Positions 17,737 to 26,873 are shown, numbered from the stretch's first letter. The stretch: DNA of 64,000 nucleotides from Marisediminitalea lipolytica (GCF_001758465.1 NZ_MJIC01000016.1:62001-126000), one strand, 5' to 3'. Notes: generated by a model not told the origin, from the letters alone. Translations and numbers: made by a program.

Positions 17737-19455
17737 ATGTTTACTGTTGATGAATTGCTCGATGAGTACTATCCGCAGGTGGCCAAGCACAGCCTGCTAA
17801 GCAAACCCTTGCGCTTTGCCCTGCGTCATTTGTTGCACGAAAGGGAAATCGCCGACTTTGGCCAGACCTACCCGCATTACCACGGTATCGATTTTGTTGA
17901 ACAGGTACTGGAATACTTTAACGTCAGTACCTCGGTAAGGGACACTGAGCGCGAGCGCATCCCCAGTGAAGGCCGGGTAGTTATTATTGCTAATCATCCG
18001 ATTGGTTCTATTGATGGCCTGGCCCTGATTAAGCTTATCTCAGAAATCCGCCATGACCTGAAAGTGGTGGCCAACCAGATGCTGATGGCCATAGAGCCAC
18101 TGCGTGACATGTTATTGCCGGTAAATAACATGCAGGGCGGTACGCGCAAACAACATCTGGCAGCTATTCATGATCACCTCGCCTCAGACGGCGCGGTGTT
18201 GATCTTCCCGGCGGGTGAGGTTTCGCGGTTACGTCCACAGGGTGTGCGTGACACACACTGGCACAGTGGCTTCCTGCGTATGGCTCGCCAGGCAAAGGCG
18301 CCTGTTCTGCCAATTTTTATTGATGCGAAAAACTCACCGTTATTCTATGGCGTGTCCATGGTCTACAAGCCACTGGCAACCGCACTACTGGTGAAAGAGA
18401 TGTTTAAGCAGCGCCGCAAATCGCTGCCTATGCGTATTGGTGAGCTTATCCCCTTTTCCAGTTATCAGTCGCTGACCATTTCCGTACCGGATCAGGTAAA
18501 GCTGTTTAAACGGCATCTGTATCGGGTTGGTACTAACCGTAAAGGCATCTTTGCTACGCAGGCGGCTATCGCCATGCCCGAAGACAGAAAAGAGCTGTCC
18601 CGGGCTATCAGACAATGTGAGCACTTAGGTGAAACCTCTGACGGTAAACATATCTACCTTTACCTGCATCAGGGCAGCTCAGTGATCATGCGTGAGATTG
18701 GTCGTTTACGGGAAATCGCCTTTCGCGCTGTGGGAGAAGGGACCCTGCACCGCCGTGACATTGATAAATACGACAATCATTACTATCACCTGATCCTGTG
18801 GGATGAAAACGATCTGGAGATTGTGGGTGCTTACCGCTTTGGTGATGCGCGTATTCTTAGTCAGCCTGATCACCCAACCGGGTTATATTCTGCCACGCTA
18901 TTCGATTATGCCCGGGACAACCCGAAGCTGTTTGAAGAAGGACTGGAACTGGGACGCAGTTTTGTGCAACCGCGTTACTGGGGTAAACGCAGTCTGGATT
19001 ACCTGTGGTTTGGTATCGGCGCGTTTTTAACCCGCTACCCGCACTACCGTTATTTATTTGGCCCGGTAAGTCTGAGCGATAGTTACCCGCAGCCTGCCAA
19101 GCAGTTAATCGTGCAGTTTTACGCGACCCACTTCCCGGCGCGTTTCGGCGCAGCAGAAGCCAAAATTCCGTTTAAGCTGCCAGGCGACGCCCTGACCGAA
19201 TTTGCAGGTGTTGATTACAAAAAAGAATTCACCCAGCTTAAACACCTGCTGGCCAACATGGGCGTAAACGTTCCCACGCTTTATAAGCAGTATACCGAAG
19301 TATGTGAACACGATGGTGTGGCCTTTTTAGACTTCAACATCGATCCGGACTTTTGTGACTGTGTGGATGGCCTGGTTGTGGTCGATACCGACAAGCTGTT
19401 ACCGAAAAAACGTAAGCGTTACCTGCAAACCCATGAGCTGGCTAAATCTGCTTAA
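17737..19455 (+). CDS. Two-domain lipid acyltransferase, OlsF-like (PlsC plus GNAT N-acyltransferase)
   Basis: A 572-residue fusion. Residues about 70-270 form a PlsC-type O-acyltransferase with NHPIGSIDGL (catalytic His and Asp), NNMQGGTRKQ and FPAGEVSRLRP. Residues about 290-540 match the GNAT-like N-acyltransferase (OlsB/hemolysin) family, with MREIGRLREIAFRAVGEGT, DIDKYDNHYYHLILWD and GAYRFGDA. This architecture is known from OlsF, which makes ornithine lipids by N-acylating ornithine and then O-acylating the product. The substrate here (ornithine, glutamine, glycine or other) cannot be read from sequence. A hairpin follows the stop. Confidence 0.85.
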   Translation: MFTVDELLDEYYPQVAKHSLLSKPLRFALRHLLHEREIADFGQTYPHYHGIDFVEQVLEYFNVSTSVRDTERERIPSEGRVVIIANHPIGSIDGLALIKLISEIRHDLKVVANQMLMAIEPLRDMLLPVNNMQGGTRKQHLAAIHDHLASDGAVLIFPAGEVSRLRPQGVRDTHWHSGFLRMARQAKAPVLPIFIDAKNSPLFYGVSMVYKPLATALLVKEMFKQRRKSLPMRIGELIPFSSYQSLTISVPDQVKLFKRHLYRVGTNRKGIFATQAAIAMPEDRKELSRAIRQCEHLGETSDGKHIYLYLHQGSSVIMREIGRLREIAFRAVGEGTLHRRDIDKYDNHYYHLILWDENDLEIVGAYRFGDARILSQPDHPTGLYSATLFDYARDNPKLFEEGLELGRSFVQPRYWGKRSLDYLWFGIGAFLTRYPHYRYLFGPVSLSDSYPQPAKQLIVQFYATHFPARFGAAEAKIPFKLPGDALTEFAGVDYKKEFTQLKHLLANMGVNVPTLYKQYTEVCEHDGVAFLDFNIDPDFCDCVDGLVVVDTDKLLPKKRKRYLQTHELAKSA

Positions 19456-19465
19456 ACATCCTTAT

Positions 19466-19486
19466 CCCCGGCAATCTTCGCCGGGG
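19466..19486 (+). terminator. Hairpin after the OlsF-like gene (terminator-like, no U run)
   Basis: CCCCGGC and GCCGGGG form a perfect 7-bp GC stem around a 7-nt loop, 10 bp after the stop. No U tract follows, so it may act as a 3' end-stabilising hairpin rather than a strong terminator. Confidence 0.5.
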
Positions 19487-19615
19487 AAACTCTGTTCCCC
19501 TCCGCTGATAATTACGAATTTACAATTACTTACAGAGTAAGTCTCAACTCGCTGCTGAATTTTCGATAGCATGGTGCTCCTTTGTTTTAAGTGAGCCATC
19601 AGGAATTTACGTATT

Positions 19616-20752
19616 ATGGCAGTAACACCGCAACAACGTTTTGCAGAGCTGGACTGGCTGCGTATCGGCCTTATTCTGGCCGTATTTACCCACCATGTTT
19701 TTATGCCATTTAATGGGGATGACTGGCATGTCATGAACCAGCAATCGAGTAAATTACTGGATGACATCATGGTGTATTTTGAGCAGCTTCGTTTGCCCAC
19801 GTTATTCACCATTGCTGGCGCAGGGAGCGTATTGTTGTTGGGCAAACTCACTGCTGGCGCTTTCCTGCTAAACAAACTCAAACGCCTCCTGATACCACTG
19901 CTTATTGGCATGATGTTTATTACGCCGCCGCAAGCCTATTTCGAATCGCCGGAGCATTATGCTTCGCTGTGGGACGCCTATCAGCAACGTATTCTGCTGT
20001 TTGATAACAAGCACCTCTGGTTTGTGGAATTTCTGATTGTATTTATGCTGCTGGCCATTCCGGTTTACTGGCTGCTAAGACACCGGACCAACAAAAGCCT
20101 GACAGATTTAACGGTCAGGCTGTGCCAGTACCGTTTTAGCCTGATGATCATTGGCGCTGTTGTAGTGCTGATCAGAGGGGGGCTAAAACTAAGTTATCCG
20201 GAACAACATGGCAGTATTGAAAACCTTTCGGTTTCGGTATTTTATTTACTGTTTTTCTTAGCCGGCATGCTGTTTATGTCCCGCCAGGAAATATGGACAA
20301 CACTGCGGCATTTCCGCCGCACCAACCTCTGTTTCTTCGTCTTTTTCAGTCTGTGTTTTTATATTTACTATCTGGGAGACTTCAGCTTTTTAGGTTCGCT
20401 TACGGTTCGCTGGCAAATCTGGTGGGCATTGTGTGCTCTGGTGTCCTGGTCGGCCATGCTGGTGATGCTGGGCTACGGCAGTCAGTATCTGATATCCTCG
20501 CCCTCCTGGCTGCGCCAGAGCAATGAGCTGATTTACCCATTCTATATTCTGCACCAAACCGTCATTGTGGCCTTAGGCTATTACATTGTGCAATGGGATG
20601 CCGCTATAGCAGCAAAATCAGTCAGCCTATTTATGCTGTCGTTACTCCTTACCACCGGCCTCTGTTATTTTGTTATCAGGCCCTTTAACCCAATGCGCTT
20701 TTTATTTGGCCTGAAACAGCGCCGCTCCGAGCGTGTGTCGGTACAGAGTTAA
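19616..20752 (+). CDS. Acyltransferase-3 family membrane protein (MdoC/OpgC-like)
   Basis: A 378-residue integral membrane protein with about ten hydrophobic segments. The N-terminus RFAELDWLRIGLILAVFTHHVFMPF is the acyltransferase-3 signature, with the conserved Arg and His of the first segment. The family O-acylates extracytoplasmic glycans. MdoC/OpgC, which succinylates osmoregulated periplasmic glucans, is the nearest named type, but no opgG/opgH genes are nearby. The following 251 bp hold a weak terminator and the leader of the next gene. Confidence 0.8.
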   Translation: MAVTPQQRFAELDWLRIGLILAVFTHHVFMPFNGDDWHVMNQQSSKLLDDIMVYFEQLRLPTLFTIAGAGSVLLLGKLTAGAFLLNKLKRLLIPLLIGMMFITPPQAYFESPEHYASLWDAYQQRILLFDNKHLWFVEFLIVFMLLAIPVYWLLRHRTNKSLTDLTVRLCQYRFSLMIIGAVVVLIRGGLKLSYPEQHGSIENLSVSVFYLLFFLAGMLFMSRQEIWTTLRHFRRTNLCFFVFFSLCFYIYYLGDFSFLGSLTVRWQIWWALCALVSWSAMLVMLGYGSQYLISSPSWLRQSNELIYPFYILHQTVIVALGYYIVQWDAAIAAKSVSLFMLSLLLTTGLCYFVIRPFNPMRFLFGLKQRRSERVSVQS

Positions 20753-20871
20753 CTACTGACAGCTCACCGTTATAGCGAATAAAAGTTTTACACAGCCCTG
20801 TAAATCTCTCACAACAGGGCATCTCATCGTGCCGCGCCTTTGCTTAAAGTAACCACTTACTTTTTTGGCTT

Positions 20872-20899
20872 AACCATTTGTATTGAATGGTTTATTTTA
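20872..20899 (+). terminator. Possible weak terminator
   Basis: AACCATT and AATGGTT form a 7-bp stem with a 7-nt loop, followed by TATTTTAA. It is AT-rich and about 120 bp after the acyltransferase-3 stop. Confidence 0.35.
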
Positions 20900-21003
20900 A
20901 ATGCAATCAGGTCAAATTTTAAACAGGCACCCTACTTGCACTCACTCTTCTTAGTTATGCCTTTGCAGTAGCGCAATCCCCCATTCAATTAAGAGGAAGC
21001 ATC

Positions 21004-21426
21004 ATGAAAAAACTGATTTCATTAACCATTTCAAGCGGACTTATTCTCAATCTCACGGCTTGTGGCACCATTTTACACCCGGAGCGTAAAGGTCAGACAG
21101 ATGGCCGATTGGATACCTCAGTGGTGCTGTTAGACGCCCTGGGGCTACTGTTTTTCTTTGTGCCGGGCGTGGTGGCCTTTGCGGTAGACTTTTCAAACGG
21201 AACCATTTATTTACCAGGCGGATTCACTTCACAACTCAGTGAAGAAGAATTGCAGTCGGTGATCAAAGAAGGCAAGGTTGACGAACAAAAATTAAAGGCG
21301 ATGGTGTCACAAAAAACCGCTCTGCAGATCCCAGAGAGCCAGCTCTATTCTCAGCCTCTGGCTGACAGCAGTCAGGTTGCCTTAATGATGAAACCGTACA
21401 ATAAACCCTTACTGGCGATGCAATAA
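21004..21426 (+). CDS. Uncharacterised lipoprotein
   Basis: A 140-residue protein with a lipoprotein signal peptide (MKKLISLTISSGLILNLTAC; lipobox LTAC, Cys20). The mature part has a hydrophobic stretch LLDALGLLFFFVPGVVAFAVDFSNGTIYLP that may be a membrane helix, then a polar, helix-prone C-terminus. AGAGGAAG lies at good spacing before the ATG. Similar small lipoproteins of unknown function occur in marine gammaproteobacteria, but no family with a known role is recognised. It is followed by a small membrane protein on the same strand. Confidence 0.75.
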   Translation: MKKLISLTISSGLILNLTACGTILHPERKGQTDGRLDTSVVLLDALGLLFFFVPGVVAFAVDFSNGTIYLPGGFTSQLSEEELQSVIKEGKVDEQKLKAMVSQKTALQIPESQLYSQPLADSSQVALMMKPYNKPLLAMQ

Positions 21427-21514
21427 AGCTAGCCGGACAGGAATTTCCCTTGACCTGAGGGTAATGAACAGAAAAACTAGTAGTATTAATAACGGGTAAT
21501 ACGACAAAAGCATT

Positions 21515-21685
21515 ATGTTTAAATTAATCGTACTTATTCCACTACTACTTAGTCTGGTGTGGTTTTTTTATCTGACCTATAAGGGCTATAGTCTGGCCGA
21601 TGGCAAACAGGGATTTCAGTATATTCTGGTTATTTCTTCGGTCATTGCCGTGTTCTTTACCATTATGTATTTTGTTACTCATTAA
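21515..21685 (+). CDS. 56-residue inner-membrane protein
   Basis: A short frame from ATG 21515 to TAA 21683-21685. It begins MFKLIVLIPLLLSLVWFFYL and has a second hydrophobic segment FQYILVISSVIAVFFTIMYF, separated by a short polar loop TYKGYSLADGKQG. Two helices with a loop suggest a small bitopic hairpin in the inner membrane. No clear Shine-Dalgarno is visible (AAAAG is the nearest). It ends 22 bp before a strong terminator shared with ppiD, which fits a real transcribed gene. Function unknown. Confidence 0.6.
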   Translation: MFKLIVLIPLLLSLVWFFYLTYKGYSLADGKQGFQYILVISSVIAVFFTIMYFVTH

Positions 21686-21707
21686 CACTGTACAAAGCAG
21701 GTTGCAC

Positions 21708-21744
21708 AAAAAAAGCAGGTCACTAAAGAGTGACCTGCTTTTTT
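21708..21744. terminator. Bidirectional intrinsic terminator
   Basis: A7 then GCAGGTCAC pairs perfectly with GTGACCTGC and T6, around a 6-nt loop. It serves the plus-strand small membrane protein and the minus-strand ppiD. Confidence 0.92.
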
Positions 21745-21767
21745 ATTATTTAATCTATCGCTAACGC

Positions 21768-23654
21768 TTACAGATTAATGGTTACATCCGCCGCAGCGCG
21801 TAACGAGTCAACAAAACTTTGATAGTTTGCCTGACTGTAGGTCGCCATTACCTGTTGCTTGAGTCGGGTTTGCTCTTCATCTGACAATGCCGCTGGCGCA
21901 TTAATAGCAGTCAAACGCACCACTCCGGCATCGCCCGAACCCAATTTAGCGATATCGATGTTATCAGGCGCGTCTGTGCCCAGGGTAAACAGCAAATCAA
22001 CCAGATTACGCGGTAACTCGCTTGAGTTTCTGGTAATCGCTTCTTTGCTCTCCCACTCAAGGCTCATGTCATCAACCACAAGCGCTGGCGTTTCACCCGC
22101 ATTAAGCTGCTCAACCACGGTGGTTGCCCAGTTAAATGCCGCTTCCTGCGCCTTTTGCGCGCGTAACTGAGCCAGAATCTGGGTTCTGACTTCATCCAGT
22201 GACTGAGTACGCTGTGGCTCATGGCCAACAACACGTACCACAACGACGTTATCGTTGCTCAGTTCAATCACGTCACTGTTGAGACCTTCCTCGATAAAGT
22301 CCGGGTCGAACATTTTGCTGGTTACTGCTGGAACATTCAGCGGCACAGGAACCGCAGCGGCAGTAACTAAACCGGTTTCTCTGATTGTTCCGTTAACCGC
22401 ACCGGCAACATCTTCCAGTGTGTCTGGTACCTCAAACGCCAGGTTAGCCATATCTGACTGTAGCGCATAGAACTCGTCGGTTGCTTTATCGGTTAACAGT
22501 TGTGCTTCGATTTCATCACGCACGTCAGCCAGTGGGGTAACCTCTACCGGCTTAATATCGGTAAGTTTGATGATGTGGAAACCAAATTCCGTTTCCACGA
22601 TGCCTGACGTATCACCAACATCAGCGATAGCAAATGCCGCCTCATCAAATGCCGGATCCATCAGACCAGCAGTAATGAAGTCCAGATCACCGCCATTTTC
22701 AGCCGAAAACGTATCAGCTGAATTTTCTTTGGCTAAAGCAGCAAAATCTGCGCCCTGGCCGAGGTCAGCTAACAGTGCTTCGGCTTGAGACTTAGCCGCA
22801 GCTTTATCATCACCAAATTCTACCAGGATATGGGAAACGCGACGTTCTTCATCCGTTTTGTACAGCGCAATATTATCGCGGTAAGCCTGCTCAATCTCTT
22901 CATCGTTGACGCTTACCTCGCCCTTCAAATCTTCTACAGCGAGCGAAACGTACGCCAGATTGACTTTTTCCTGAGTATCAAAGCGGCTCAGATTTTCCTG
23001 ATAGAAGGCTTCAACTTCAGCATCAGTAATCTCTACTTTTTTGGCAAACGGTGCAGAATCAACAATCAGATAATCAGCATTGCGGGTCTGACCTTGCAGC
23101 ACGTGAGCTGTGTTCACTTCTGCAGGCAGACTAAAGTCACTGGCCTGCAACGCTCTGACCAATTGCTCACGCGTCATTTGCTGGCGCATATAATCGCGGA
23201 AATCACTTGGCTGAAAACCGTTCTGGCGCAGTAACATCTGATAACGCTCGTTATCAAAGCGTCCGTCGGTCTGAAACTCAGGCATAGCCGTAATGGCTTC
23301 GCGAATTTGCTTATCTGACACCCGTAAGCCCATATCATCGGCTTTCTGCTGTACCAGTGTGTCCGCGATTAAGCGTTCCAGCACGTTCAGACGAAAATCG
23401 CGCAAATAATTTTCATCACTGAAAAGTGCGCTGATACCCTCGCCAAATTGTGACTCTAACCGGGCGCGTTGTGCCTGATAAGCGCGTTCGACATCCTGTT
23501 GACTGATGGGCTCGCCATTGACTTCAGCAGCGGCGGTAACGCCTGATGAATTCACATAACTGCTGACACCAGCAAACACAAAACTCAATACGATCAGGGC
23601 AATAATCGCCATCGCCCATGGGCCTTGAGAACCTTCTCTGATCCTTTCTAGCAT
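21768..23654 (-). CDS. ppiD: Periplasmic folding chaperone / PPIase-like PpiD
   Basis: A 628-residue SurA-like protein anchored in the inner membrane near the SecYEG translocon. It has a short cytoplasmic N-terminus (MLERIREGSQGPWA), one membrane helix at about residues 15-33, and a SurA-N-like region (EVNGEPISQQDVERAY). One parvulin domain lies near 265-365 (RRVSHILVEFGDD...GGDLDFITAGLMDPAFDEAAFA...ETEFGFHIIKL), followed by a long helical C-terminus. Length and order match PpiD. It follows hupB, as in E. coli, with a terminator between them. Confidence 0.95.
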   Translation of the reverse strand: MLERIREGSQGPWAMAIIALIVLSFVFAGVSSYVNSSGVTAAAEVNGEPISQQDVERAYQAQRARLESQFGEGISALFSDENYLRDFRLNVLERLIADTLVQQKADDMGLRVSDKQIREAITAMPEFQTDGRFDNERYQMLLRQNGFQPSDFRDYMRQQMTREQLVRALQASDFSLPAEVNTAHVLQGQTRNADYLIVDSAPFAKKVEITDAEVEAFYQENLSRFDTQEKVNLAYVSLAVEDLKGEVSVNDEEIEQAYRDNIALYKTDEERRVSHILVEFGDDKAAAKSQAEALLADLGQGADFAALAKENSADTFSAENGGDLDFITAGLMDPAFDEAAFAIADVGDTSGIVETEFGFHIIKLTDIKPVEVTPLADVRDEIEAQLLTDKATDEFYALQSDMANLAFEVPDTLEDVAGAVNGTIRETGLVTAAAVPVPLNVPAVTSKMFDPDFIEEGLNSDVIELSNDNVVVVRVVGHEPQRTQSLDEVRTQILAQLRAQKAQEAAFNWATTVVEQLNAGETPALVVDDMSLEWESKEAITRNSSELPRNLVDLLFTLGTDAPDNIDIAKLGSGDAGVVRLTAINAPAALSDEEQTRLKQQVMATYSQANYQSFVDSLRAAADVTINL

Positions 23655-23804
23655 GACTCGATTTTAACTCCGTTGTATTACAACTCTTCCAACCCAACTC
23701 TTGCTATTATTTTGCTAGGTGCAGGCAGGACAAATAAGCGGGGATTATAGCTTAACATTCACCCGGATAGAATGCTGAAGCGTGATTCCTTTGCTTGCAG
23801 CAAT

Positions 23805-23834
23805 AAAAAAGGCGATGGAAATCCATCGCCTTTT
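23805..23834 (-). terminator. hupB intrinsic terminator
   Basis: AAAAGGCGATGG and CCATCGCCTTTT form a 12-bp stem with an AAAT loop, flanked by A and T runs. It lies about 20 bp past the hupB stop and separates it from ppiD. Confidence 0.9.
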
Positions 23835-23852
23835 CAAAAAAATATCTAATGC

Positions 23853-24125
23853 TTAGTTACAAGCGTCTTTCAGTGCTTTACCAGCTTTGAAAGAAGGTAC
23901 TTTAGCTGCAGCAATTTCGATAGTCTCACCAGTTTGAGGATTACGACCACTGCGTGCAGAGCGCTCTCTTACAGAGAAAGTACCGAAACCAACCAGAGCT
24001 ACCTGGTCGCCTTCTTTCAGCGCTTCAGTTACCGCGTCAGTGAAAGCATCCAATGCACGGCCAGCAGCAGCTTTAGAGATATCTGCACCAGCAGCGATTT
24101 TATCGATGAGTTGAGACTTGTTCAC
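23853..24125 (-). CDS. hupB: DNA-binding protein HU-beta
   Basis: A 90-residue HU protein, a small basic nucleoid protein that binds and bends DNA as a dimer. It has the standard sequence from MNKSQLIDKIAAGADISK through VGFGTFSVRERSARSGRNPQTGE, the DNA-binding arm (IEIAAAKVPSFKAGK) and ALKDACN. Position between lon and ppiD identifies the beta type. Its promoter lies about 70 bp upstream of the start. Confidence 0.97.
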   Translation of the reverse strand: MNKSQLIDKIAAGADISKAAAGRALDAFTDAVTEALKEGDQVALVGFGTFSVRERSARSGRNPQTGETIEIAAAKVPSFKAGKALKDACN

Positions 24126-24193
24126 AATTAGATCCCCTTCGTTTGTTATTATGCTCTCGTCCGCAAAACAATAATTCAGTTCATTGCCCAGAC

Positions 24194-24222
24194 GTTATAG
24201 CAAGCTTGAAGTTTAACATCAA
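24194..24222 (-). promoter_or_regulatory. hupB promoter with overlapping inverted repeat
   Basis: On the minus strand TTGATG (24222-24217) and TATAAC (24199-24194) are 17 bp apart, about 70 bp upstream of hupB. An 8-bp inverted repeat (AAGCTTGA at 24202-24209 and TCAAGCTT at 24219-24226) covers the spacer and -35 element, so it could be an operator. Confidence 0.7.
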
Positions 24223-24226
24223 GCTT

Positions 24227-24451
24227 AGCTTTACAATTTTTTAACTTATTACTGAATCGCTGCCATCCCTTTAGTGACAAGGCTTCAAGCGAATCCAGCA
24301 GTTAAGGTATCACAACTTTTCGGACTTTGAAGCCCCTAAAGTTAAAAAAAACGGGTTTTACCACATCAGATGGATAAAAATTAACCAAAAGGTCAGAGAA
24401 AACCGCTGATGCTCAGGAATGACGCGCGCTTCAGCGATTTTATATGGTGAT
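24227..24451. other. Intergenic stretch between hupB promoter and lon
   Basis: With the hupB promoter this completes a 326-bp gap. It is AT-rich. The only termination-like signal is a T8 run on the minus strand after GGTAAAACCCG (near 24340-24360), without a convincing stem. No reading frame or RNA gene was recognised. Confidence 0.5.
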
Positions 24452-26812
24452 TTATTCGCCGTTAAGCGCAACCGGTTTAAAACTTTCTACCGGCTCCTGT
24501 AAAGCAATATCGAGTACTTCATCTATCCATTGAACCGGATGAATCTCGAGATCCTGTTTTACATTATCCGGAATTTCTTCCAGGTCACGCTCATTTTCTT
24601 TTGGAATGACCACCGTTTTTATACCACCACGGTGAGCCGCTAACAGCTTCTCTTTTAATCCGCCAATGGCCAGCACTTCACCACGCAGGGTAATTTCACC
24701 GGTCATAGCCACTTCGCATTTAACCGGATTACCGGTCAGGCTGGACACTAAGGCCGTACACATCGCGATACCCGCACTCGGACCATCTTTCGGTGTCGCC
24801 CCTTCAGGTACGTGAACGTGAATATCGCGTTTTTCATAGAAATCACTGTTTATACGCAATTTCTCTGCTCGCGAACGCACAACGGTCATGGCAGCGTGAA
24901 TAGACTCCTGCATTACATCACCGAGAGAGCCGGTCGACGTCATTTTACCTTTACCCGGAACCGACGTTGTTTCGATAGTCAGCAGATCGCCACCCACCTG
25001 GGTCCAGGCAAGGCCGGTTACCTGACCAATCTGGTTGTTCTTGTCAGCTTTACCGTAGTCAAAGCGCTGCACGCCCAGATAGTCTTTCAGGTTATCCTGA
25101 TTAACTACCACTTTCTTGGTAGCTTTATTCAGCAGGATGTCTTTCACGGCTTTACGGCACACTTTAGAAATTTCGCGTTCCAATGACCGTACGCCCGCTT
25201 CACGGGTGTAATAACGAATCATGCCGATAATGGCAGAGTCATCAATTTCCAGCTCGTTTTTCTTCAGACCATTACGTTCAATCTGCTTGCCAATTAAATG
25301 GCGTGTAGCAATGTTCAGTTTTTCGTCTTCGGTGTAACCAGACAAACGAATGACTTCCATCCGGTCGAGCAGCGGCCCCGGAATGTTCATGCTGTTTGAG
25401 GTGGCCACAAACATAACATCTGAAAGATCGTAATCCACTTCAAGATAATGGTCGCTGAAGCTGCTGTTTTGTTCCGGATCCAGTACTTCAAGCAGCGCCG
25501 ACGCCGGATCACCGCGCATATCCGATGACATCTTATCGATTTCATCCAGCAGGAACAGCGGGTTTTTCACTTCAACCTTGGCCATTTTCTGGATTAGCTT
25601 ACCCGGTAACGAACCGATGTAAGTACGGCGGTGACCGCGAATTTCAGCTTCATCACGCACGCCGCCTAAGGCCATACGCACATATTTACGGCCAGTCGCT
25701 TTAGCGATGGACTGACCCAGCGAGGTTTTACCCACACCAGGAGGACCAACTAAGCAAAGAATTGGACCTTTAAGCTTACGCACACGCTGCTGCACGGCGA
25801 GGTATTCAATAATGCGTTCTTTAACCTTATCCAGACCATAATGGTCCGCGTTAAGAATTTCTTCTGCTTTAGCCAGGTTTTTCTTAACTGCAGAGCGTTT
25901 ATGCCAAGGCACACTGGTCAGCCAGTCGATATAGCTACGCACTACGGTGGCTTCAGCCGACATTGGCGACATCATCTTCAGCTTTTGTAGCTCCGCTTTG
26001 GCTTTTGTTTCAGCTTCCTCGGGCATTTTGGCGTCTTCAATTTTTTTGCTCAGCGCTTCAAACTCATCCGGCGCATCATCCAGCTCTCCAAGCTCTTTTT
26101 GGATCGCTTTCATTTGCTCGTTTAAGTAATACTCGCGCTGGGATTTCTCCATTTGCTTTTTAACCCGCGTACGGATTTTCTTTTCAACCTGGAGTAAATC
26201 GATTTCGCCTTCCATCAGTGCCATCAAATATTCGAGACGTTCATTCACGCCTTTCATTTCCAACACTTTTTGCTTTTCAATAAGCTTTAATGGCATATGC
26301 GCGGCCATGGTATCGGCCAGGCGCGCAGCATCGTCAATACCGTTAAGCGACGTTAGCACTTCTGGCGGTATTTTCTTGTTGAGTTTTACATAGCCTTCAA
26401 ACTGCGACACGGCGGAACGAATCAGGACTTCCTGTTCACTTTCAGACAGATTTTCGTCTTCTGTGCGCTGAATGTCTGCAATAAAGTAAGGCTCTGATTG
26501 GGTGTATTCGGCAATCTCACCGCGAACATTACCTTCGACCAACACTTTAACCGTGCCGTCGGGTAATTTAAGTAACTGCAGGATGGTAGCAATGGTGCCT
26601 ACGCTGTATATATCATTGGTATCGGGTTCATCGATCCCTGCATCCTTTTGCGCAACCAGAAAGATCTGTTTGTCGCTGTCCATGGCCGCTTCCAGGCAAC
26701 GAATGGATTTTTCTCGTCCAACAAATAAGGGTATGACCATATGGGGGTAAACAACCACGTCCCGTAAGGCCAGTACAGGAATTTCAATGCGATTTTCTCG
26801 CTCTGACGTCAT
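24452..26812 (-). CDS. lon: ATP-dependent protease Lon
   Basis: A 786-residue LonA protease that degrades misfolded and regulatory proteins in the cytoplasm. The N-terminal LON domain (IPVLALRDVVVYPHMVIPLFVGREKS), coiled-coil, AAA+ domain (Walker A GPPGVGKTS near 357; Walker B PLFLLDEIDKM) and protease domain are all present. The catalytic Ser is in PKDGPSAGIAM and the Lys in GGLKEKLLAAHRGG. It lies between clpX and hupB in the standard order. A heat-shock type promoter is directly upstream. Confidence 0.98.
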   Translation of the reverse strand: MTSERENRIEIPVLALRDVVVYPHMVIPLFVGREKSIRCLEAAMDSDKQIFLVAQKDAGIDEPDTNDIYSVGTIATILQLLKLPDGTVKVLVEGNVRGEIAEYTQSEPYFIADIQRTEDENLSESEQEVLIRSAVSQFEGYVKLNKKIPPEVLTSLNGIDDAARLADTMAAHMPLKLIEKQKVLEMKGVNERLEYLMALMEGEIDLLQVEKKIRTRVKKQMEKSQREYYLNEQMKAIQKELGELDDAPDEFEALSKKIEDAKMPEEAETKAKAELQKLKMMSPMSAEATVVRSYIDWLTSVPWHKRSAVKKNLAKAEEILNADHYGLDKVKERIIEYLAVQQRVRKLKGPILCLVGPPGVGKTSLGQSIAKATGRKYVRMALGGVRDEAEIRGHRRTYIGSLPGKLIQKMAKVEVKNPLFLLDEIDKMSSDMRGDPASALLEVLDPEQNSSFSDHYLEVDYDLSDVMFVATSNSMNIPGPLLDRMEVIRLSGYTEDEKLNIATRHLIGKQIERNGLKKNELEIDDSAIIGMIRYYTREAGVRSLEREISKVCRKAVKDILLNKATKKVVVNQDNLKDYLGVQRFDYGKADKNNQIGQVTGLAWTQVGGDLLTIETTSVPGKGKMTSTGSLGDVMQESIHAAMTVVRSRAEKLRINSDFYEKRDIHVHVPEGATPKDGPSAGIAMCTALVSSLTGNPVKCEVAMTGEITLRGEVLAIGGLKEKLLAAHRGGIKTVVIPKENERDLEEIPDNVKQDLEIHPVQWIDEVLDIALQEPVESFKPVALNGE

Positions 26813-26846
26813 ACTTCTTCTCTATCTTTTCTATTAATGACTGTTT

Positions 26847-26873
26847 ATATGGGGATAGGCAGACAAAGTTCAA
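26847..26873 (-). promoter_or_regulatory. Sigma-32 (RpoH) type promoter for lon
   Basis: On the minus strand TTGAA (26873-26869), a 14-bp spacer, then CCCCATAT (26854-26847) match the heat-shock consensus (CTTGAA, 13-17 bp, CCCCATNT). The predicted start is about 28 nt before the lon ATG. lon is a known RpoH target in E. coli. Confidence 0.8.
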
